From an uncultured Rhodospirillales bacterium (GTDB lineage: Bacteria > Pseudomonadota > Alphaproteobacteria > Rhodospirillales > UBA2165): a stretch of 64,000 nucleotides of DNA. The stretch is from assembly GCA_913055735.1 (NCBI GenBank), contig CAJXKD010000002.1, positions 908,150 to 972,149 of the forward strand. Direction: 5' to 3'. Made by a program: the position numbers and the translations under genes. Positions within the stretch are counted from its first letter, which is position 1, and each line of letters begins with the position of its first letter. Below the pieces are notes generated by a model, which did not search any database, was not told the DNA's origin, and saw only the letters and a program-made list of their open reading frames with translations. This document shows positions 59,264 through 64,000 of the stretch, in pieces.

Positions 59264-61588
59264 ATGACACATTCTGGCCACGGGATCGGGCAGCCGGTAC
59301 GGCGCCGCGAGGACCGGCGTTTCGTCACCGGCGCAGGGACATTCGCCGCCGACGTCACATTGCCGCAGCAAGCGTACGCCCACCTCCTGCTGTCGCCCCA
59401 TGCCCACGCCGCCATCGCCGCGATCGACACAAGCGCCGCCGAGGCCGCCCCGGGCGTACTGGCCGTTTTGACCGGCGAAGATATCAAGCGCGACGAACTC
59501 GGCGGCATTCCCTGCACGCAACTTGCGGGCACCGGCGGCGCCGTGAAGGCAGCCGATATCCGCCAACCCTTGTTGGCCGTCGATCGGGTTCGTCATGTGG
59601 GCGACCGGGTGGCGCTGGTCGTCGCCGAAACGCTGGATCAAGCCAAGGATGCGGCGGCCTTGATCGAGGTGAGTTACGATCCATTGCCGGCTGTCACCGA
59701 CGTCGATGCCGCGACAATGCCCAGCGCGCCGCAACTCTGGGACAATGTAGACAACAACATCGCATTCCAAGGCGCGTTCGGCGATGCTGCCGCGGTCGAT
59801 GCCGCCTTCAAGTCGGCGCACCGGATCACCAAGCTGGACACGCACAATACCCGCGTTTCGGCCCTGCCGCTGGAGCCGCGCGCCGCTCTCGCCGAGGTAC
59901 GCAACGGCCGCGCCACACTTTACAGCTGCGGCCAGAAGCCGCACACGGTGCGGCAAGTCCTCGCCAATTTCGTTTTCCATGAACCGGAGGCCGATTTCCA
60001 CGTCGTCTGCCCCGATGTCGGCGGTGGCTTCGGCCTGAAAGGCACCGTTTATCCGGAAGACGGATTGGTAGTCTGGGCGGCACGCCGGGTGGGCCGCCCG
60101 GTGAAATGGGTGGAAGACCGCAGCGAAGCCCTGCTCACCGACATCCAGGCGCGCGACCAGCACACCGCCGGCGAACTGGCCCTCGATGCCGACGGCCGCA
60201 TTCTGGCGCTGCGCGCAATGACGGCGACCAACCTCGGCGCTTATATGTCCATCTCGGCGCTGGTCTCCACGTTGCGCGGGCTGTTCAACCTGTCGAACGT
60301 CTACGCCATTCCGGCCATTCACGTCTCGGCCAAAGCGGTGTTCACCAACACCACGACCACCGGCCCCTATCGCGGCGCCGGTGTGCCCGAAACCGTCTAT
60401 CTTATGGAACGGTTGATGGATCAGGCCGCGCGCGAAACCAGCCTCGATCCCGGCGAGATACGGCGGCGCAACCTGATTTCCTCGTCCGCCCTGCCCTACG
60501 CCACCGCGCTGCAATATACATATGACAGCGGCGATTTCTCTCGCGTACTCGAGAGAGCACGAGATGCTGCCGACATGAACGGATTTGCCGCCCGCCGCGC
60601 CGAAAGCGAGGCACGCGGCAAGTTGCGCGGCATTGGCATCGGAAGCTACATCATCGCCATCACCGCGCACAGCGAACGCATGGATATCCGTGTCGACGCA
60701 CGCGGCAATGCCACCGTGCTTGCCGGAACGTTCTCCTACGGCCAGGGACACGAAACCGTTTACGCGCAGATGGTCAGCGACTGGCTCGGCCTCCCCTTGG
60801 ACAGCATCCGCTTTGCCCAGGGCGATACGGACCGGGTACCGTTCGGGCGCGGCTCCTACGGATCGCGCAGCATGAGCATGGGCGGTGGCGCCCTCAGGCT
60901 TGCCGCAGACGAGGTGATCGACAAAGGCAAACGCATCGCGGCGCACATGATGGAAGCGTCGGTGCAGGACATTGCGTTCGAGGACGGCACGTTTTCCGTC
61001 ACCGGCACCGACCGGTCGCGCAGCTTCGCCGAGGTCGCCGCCACGTCCTTTGCGCCGCTGGGTCTCCCGCCGAGCAGTGCCATCGGTCTCGACGGCACCG
61101 GTTATTTCGACGGGCCGTTCAATTTTCCCAATGGCTGCCATATCTGCGAGATTGAAATCGATCCGGACACCGGGAAACTTGATATTCTCCGCTACCTATC
61201 GGTCGACGATGTTGGGCGGGTGATCAATCCCCTCCTCACCCAAGGGCAGATCCGCGGCGGAATTGCCCAAGGGCTTGGACAGGCTTTTATGGAAAAGATC
61301 AGCATCGATCCCGCGACGGGCCAGAACCTGAGCGGCTCGCTGCTCGACTACGCGGTGCCACGCGCCACCGATCTTCCGGTTTTCTCGGGCGAGCTGATCG
61401 AAATTCCGACCGCCACCAACCCCATTGGCGTCAAAGGCGCCGGCGAAAACGGCATCATCCCGTCGACCCCGGCGCTGATCAACGCGGTCCTTGATGCGCT
61501 GGCGCCGCTCGGCGTCACCGAGTTCGAGCTTCCCGCGACACCGGAGCGGGTGTGGCGGGCAATTCGAAACGCCCGTCAAAGTTCGTAG
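59264..61588 (+). CDS. Molybdenum hydroxylase large subunit (CoxL-like, form II)
   Basis: A 774-residue molybdenum-binding subunit of the xanthine dehydrogenase/CO dehydrogenase family. PDVGGGFGLKG, YGQGHETVYAQ and RGSYGSRSMSMGGGAL bind the cofactor, and the catalytic Glu728 lies in GAGENGIIPS. The active-site loop reads PYRGAG (near residue 368) and not AYRCSFR, so it is not a form I CO dehydrogenase. ATG 59264, behind AGGGA, is preferred to TTG 59249. No small or medium subunit gene is beside it; the CoxS and CoxM genes at 13520-14791 lack a large subunit. It overlaps the convergent GST gene by 13 bases. Confidence 0.92.
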   Translation: MTHSGHGIGQPVRRREDRRFVTGAGTFAADVTLPQQAYAHLLLSPHAHAAIAAIDTSAAEAAPGVLAVLTGEDIKRDELGGIPCTQLAGTGGAVKAADIRQPLLAVDRVRHVGDRVALVVAETLDQAKDAAALIEVSYDPLPAVTDVDAATMPSAPQLWDNVDNNIAFQGAFGDAAAVDAAFKSAHRITKLDTHNTRVSALPLEPRAALAEVRNGRATLYSCGQKPHTVRQVLANFVFHEPEADFHVVCPDVGGGFGLKGTVYPEDGLVVWAARRVGRPVKWVEDRSEALLTDIQARDQHTAGELALDADGRILALRAMTATNLGAYMSISALVSTLRGLFNLSNVYAIPAIHVSAKAVFTNTTTTGPYRGAGVPETVYLMERLMDQAARETSLDPGEIRRRNLISSSALPYATALQYTYDSGDFSRVLERARDAADMNGFAARRAESEARGKLRGIGIGSYIIAITAHSERMDIRVDARGNATVLAGTFSYGQGHETVYAQMVSDWLGLPLDSIRFAQGDTDRVPFGRGSYGSRSMSMGGGALRLAADEVIDKGKRIAAHMMEASVQDIAFEDGTFSVTGTDRSRSFAEVAATSFAPLGLPPSSAIGLDGTGYFDGPFNFPNGCHICEIEIDPDTGKLDILRYLSVDDVGRVINPLLTQGQIRGGIAQGLGQAFMEKISIDPATGQNLSGSLLDYAVPRATDLPVFSGELIEIPTATNPIGVKGAGENGIIPSTPALINAVLDALAPLGVTEFELPATPERVWRAIRNARQSS

Positions 61589-62358
61589 GGAAAGGTTTCC
61601 AGCCCAGCAAGCGATTTCCCGGCCGGGCGCGACCGCACCTCGTCGGTATTGGGATCGAACACGAAACGCGCCGCGGGGCGGTCTTTCACGCGGCATTGCC
61701 ATGCCGCCACCTGCGGCACCGTCGCCGGATCGACCAAGGCCGGGCGGATTTCCCCGATCCGATGGACGATGGTGATCATGGAAATGTCGGCGAGGGAAAA
61801 ATCATCGCCCGCCAGCCACGGCGTTTCCGCGAGTTGGGCTTCCGCCTTGGCGATTCCCCAGGCGAACATCTCTTCGCGTTCGGCCAATTCTTTTTCGGAG
61901 AAACCGCCTTCGACCGTGTGACGCCAGCGCGCGCGCCGGTCAGGTACCGGGATAGCCGCCACCAATTTTTCCTTATCCGCGTCCGTTAGATCGTCCACCT
62001 TGCTTTGCAGCACGGCGGCATAGGTCATGTCCTGGACCGCGAGATGCAACATGTCGGCCGTCCAGGTCCATTGCCGCATGTTCCAGCGCGCCGCAGGGTC
62101 GGCGGGCCTGAGCGGCGGATCGGGAAACACGTCGTCAAGATATTCGTTGATGGTCAGCGCGTTATAGATCGCCTGTCCGTCATGGACCAAGGTCGGCACC
62201 ACGCCGTTGGGATTGAGCTTCAGGTAGTCGGGGTGGAGATTTTCATACCGCCACAGTTCGATGTAGCGACTCTCGTAGGCAAGCCCCTTCTCACGCAGCG
62301 CCAAGCGCACCTGTTTGGAACAGGTGGAGAGGCCGGAGTGGTAGAGAACGAGACTCAT
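61576..62358 (-). CDS. Glutathione S-transferase family protein
   Basis: A 260-residue two-domain protein. The N-terminal thioredoxin-like domain has YHSGLSTCSKQVRLALREKG (possible catalytic Ser or Cys near residues 8-13) and NPNGVVPTLVHDGQAI (the cis-proline glutathione site). The C-terminal helical domain has TPWLAGDDFSLADIS. It resembles bacterial GSTs that take part in breakdown of aromatic or halogenated compounds. The fumarylacetoacetate-hydrolase-family gene lies upstream on the same strand, 33 bases away, so both may act in one pathway. Confidence 0.9.
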   Translation of the reverse strand: MSLVLYHSGLSTCSKQVRLALREKGLAYESRYIELWRYENLHPDYLKLNPNGVVPTLVHDGQAIYNALTINEYLDDVFPDPPLRPADPAARWNMRQWTWTADMLHLAVQDMTYAAVLQSKVDDLTDADKEKLVAAIPVPDRRARWRHTVEGGFSEKELAEREEMFAWGIAKAEAQLAETPWLAGDDFSLADISMITIVHRIGEIRPALVDPATVPQVAAWQCRVKDRPAARFVFDPNTDEVRSRPAGKSLAGLETFPYEL

Positions 62359-62391
62359 TACACACTCCGGGCTCGTACCATTCCCATGTCC

Positions 62392-63345
62392 CTATGCCGC
62401 GCCTTTCTGCTCGGCTGGGGCATACTTGCCTGACAATTGCGGTGCCAGTGGCGGATCGAAGCCCATCTCGGCACGCTCCAACCGGGTTTCGGTCGCCCAG
62501 CGCCGCTTAAGCTCGTCACGCACGTCGATCTTGAGCCGCCCGAGTCCCTCGACCTCCAGTTCCACCACGTCACCGTCCTGGAAGGCGCCGAGGCCGCGAT
62601 GGTTGGTGCCGGTGGCGACGATGTCGCCCGGTTCCAGCGTATGGATCGAACTCACCCATTCGATGCAACGCGGGATTTTGTGGGCCATGTCGTCGGTGTT
62701 GAAGTTCTGTTTCAACACGCCGTTGACCCACAGTTGCACATGCAGTTTCTGCGGATCGTCGATCTCGTCGGCGGTAACGATGTACGGGCCCATAGGTGCG
62801 AACGTGTCGCGCGACTTCATCTGGAAGAAGGTATTCCCCGCCGGCGGTAGGCCGCGCGCCGAGCCGTCGATGAAGTTCACATAGCCGAAGATGTACTCCA
62901 TCGCGTCCTCGGCCTTCACGTTGGTGGCGCGCTTGCCGATCACCAGGCCGAGTTCCGCCTCGCCCTCGAACACAGTCGCCGGCACGTCCGGCAGCTCCAT
63001 CGTATCACCCGGGCCGATGACCCCGCTCGGCGACTTGTGAAACCCGTTGATGGGCGCCGGTTCGTCGCGGGTGCCGTCCTCCATATAGTTGACCGCCATG
63101 CAGTCGATGTTGACCGGCCGCGGCAGCGGCGGACGGACGCGCACACTCGAGACCGGCACACCGGCTCCGCTGGCCGCCGCCTCTTCGAGCTTCGCCCGGT
63201 AATCGTCGAAGCGCTCGATCAGCCCGCTGATCAGGTCATGCGGCCCCGTATGCGGGATGTCCTGCACCACCGCGGATACGTCGACCACTTCGCTGTCATC
63301 GCGGAGCACGCCCAATTTGAAATCGTCGAAATACAGTATTTTCAT
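62392..63345 (-). CDS. Fumarylacetoacetate hydrolase (FAH) family enzyme
   Basis: A 317-residue enzyme of the FAH superfamily, which cuts carbon-carbon bonds or hydrates and decarboxylates oxoacids. The metal ligands are seen in EGEAELGLVIGK and FIDGSARGLPP, with NYMEDGTRDEPAPINGFHKS at the active-site opening and EPGDIVATGTNHRGLG near the end. ATG 63345, behind GGGAGA, is chosen; the frame runs to 63804 without homology. A 19-base palindrome lies 21 bases upstream. The pairing with the GST gene suggests aromatic or maleyl-type compound degradation. Confidence 0.9.
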   Translation of the reverse strand: MKILYFDDFKLGVLRDDSEVVDVSAVVQDIPHTGPHDLISGLIERFDDYRAKLEEAAASGAGVPVSSVRVRPPLPRPVNIDCMAVNYMEDGTRDEPAPINGFHKSPSGVIGPGDTMELPDVPATVFEGEAELGLVIGKRATNVKAEDAMEYIFGYVNFIDGSARGLPPAGNTFFQMKSRDTFAPMGPYIVTADEIDDPQKLHVQLWVNGVLKQNFNTDDMAHKIPRCIEWVSSIHTLEPGDIVATGTNHRGLGAFQDGDVVELEVEGLGRLKIDVRDELKRRWATETRLERAEMGFDPPLAPQLSGKYAPAEQKGAA

Positions 63346-63365
63346 CGCTTGTCTCCCTGCACCCA

Positions 63366-63384
63366 TCCCACTCCGAGAGTGGGA
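63366..63384. promoter_or_regulatory. Palindrome upstream of the FAH-family gene
   Basis: TCCCACTC and GAGTGGGA form perfect 8-base arms around CGA, 21 bases before the FAH start, in the gap shared with the divergent amidohydrolase gene. It may be an operator for either gene. Confidence 0.4.
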
Positions 63385-63504
63385 CACGCTTGCTTTTGGG
63401 GAATGATGACCCCGCCAATAGGTCCCTGCAAGCCGCAACCGCTTGGCTGTCCGAAACCGGTGGCTACAATGACGGCAACAGAGAGATTCAAATTCGGGAA
63501 AGAC

Positions 63505-64000
63505 AATGACCAAGAAACTGATCAAGGGCGGCTGGGTGGTCTCCATGGACCCCCAAATCGGAATTCTCGACCGGGGCGACGTGCTCATCGACGGCGACAA
63601 GATCGCCAAGGTTGCCGCGTCAATCGATGGGCTCGGCGACGAGCCGGGTGTGGAAATTATCGACGCCTCCAACATGATCGTCATGCCGGGGCTGGTGAAC
63701 GCGCATCTGCACACTTGGCAGACCGGCATTCGCGGGATCGCCGGCAATTGGACCATGGGCGAATACCTGCGCGGCATGCATGCCAATCTGGCCACCGCTT
63801 TCACACCGCGCGATATCTATCTCGGCAATCTCGCCGGCGCGTTGCATCAGATCAACGGCGGCGTCACCACGGTTTTCGACTGGTGTCATAACAACCCGAC
63901 CCCCGATCACACGGACAGCGCCATCGAGGGTTTGAAAGAATCCGGTATGCGCGCCGTGTTCGGTCACGGCTCACCCAAACCCGACCCCAAGGAAGGCCAG
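63505..64000 (+). CDS. Amidohydrolase (TrzA/AtzA-like), N-terminal part
   Basis: The gene starts at ATG 63505 and runs off the right edge after 165 codons. The N-terminus has the composite beta-sandwich start (LIKGGWVVSMDPQ), and MPGLVNAHLHTWQTGIRG holds the HxH metal motif of amidohydrolases. The sequence YLRGMHANLATAFTPRDIYL and GGVTTVFDWCHN fit the deaminase/chlorohydrolase branch. The second half with the remaining metal ligands lies outside the window, so the substrate cannot be called. Confidence 0.85.

Noticed and set aside
59057-61141. Long antisense reading frame opposite the CoxL-type gene (about 694 codons)
   Set aside because: It mirrors the codon pattern of a G+C-rich gene and has no recognisable domain; the plus-strand gene has full family motifs.

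Overview
The window reads as a chromosomal segment of a high-G+C alphaproteobacterium, probably Rhodospirillales-like. This rests on gene content and style: XdhC/MocA/CoxSML-type molybdenum hydroxylase genes, DUF3572 and DUF1194 proteins, fused TAXI-TRAP permeases, a short PutA, PAS hybrid kinases, frequent ATGA-coupled operons and frequent GTTAAC sites between genes. No rRNA, tRNA, CRISPR array or insertion sequence was recognised. Species cannot be told from the sequence alone.

Layout. 1-154: tail of an ABC substrate-binding protein. 300-7761: a nine-gene, mostly overlapping operon for a multisubunit cation/proton antiporter, in the order E-F-G-DUF4040-B-C-D-D2-(small protein)-D3. This is the order of the antiporter module of archaeal membrane-bound hydrogenases, not of classical Mrp, and it carries three antiporter-like D subunits. 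7807-12456: one AT-richer island gene, a 1549-residue NACHT NTPase with a long alpha-solenoid, the best candidate for a defence gene here. 12687-13301: a Panacea-domain protein. 13520-17559: CoxS, CoxM, XdhC and a fused molybdopterin-binding/MocA protein, with no catalytic large subunit beside them. 17583-24968: small exported proteins, PutA, a luciferase-like monooxygenase and a VWA protein. 25253-31843: a signalling block (EAL phosphodiesterase with a degenerate zinc-binding domain, single receiver, two PAS hybrid kinases, a 72-residue protein and an OmpR-type regulator).

31856-45159: mixed metabolism. It has a heparinase II/III-like enzyme, an aldo/keto reductase, tryptophan dioxygenase and kynureninase, two overlapping haloalkane-dehalogenase-like genes, a MATE exporter, a flavin-reductase-fold protein, a NIPSNAP protein, and the threonine dehydrogenase/Kbl pair. 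45193-48228: a membrane protein, an Fnr-like regulator with four correctly placed cysteines, and an FMN-dependent 2-hydroxyacid oxidase. 48238-54242: two tandem copies of a TAXI-TRAP uptake system (permease plus binding protein), each binding-protein gene preceded by the same small hairpin. 54312-64000: a sulfite-oxidase-fold exported protein, an extradiol dioxygenase, a PiT phosphate transporter under a clear Pho box, a Nudix protein, an SGNH hydrolase, a CoxL-type large subunit, a GST, a fumarylacetoacetate-hydrolase-family enzyme and the start of an amidohydrolase.

Together the right half looks like a scavenging gene set for amino acids (proline, tryptophan, threonine), hydroxyacids, organic acids by TRAP uptake and possibly halogenated or aromatic compounds. 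The left end supplies ion homeostasis. The most unusual items are the triple-D antiporter operon with a structured leader and an apparent ATA start codon, the NACHT-solenoid island, the split S/M and L molybdenum hydroxylase genes, the duplicated TRAP units with a shared leader hairpin, and the three-repeat Pho box.
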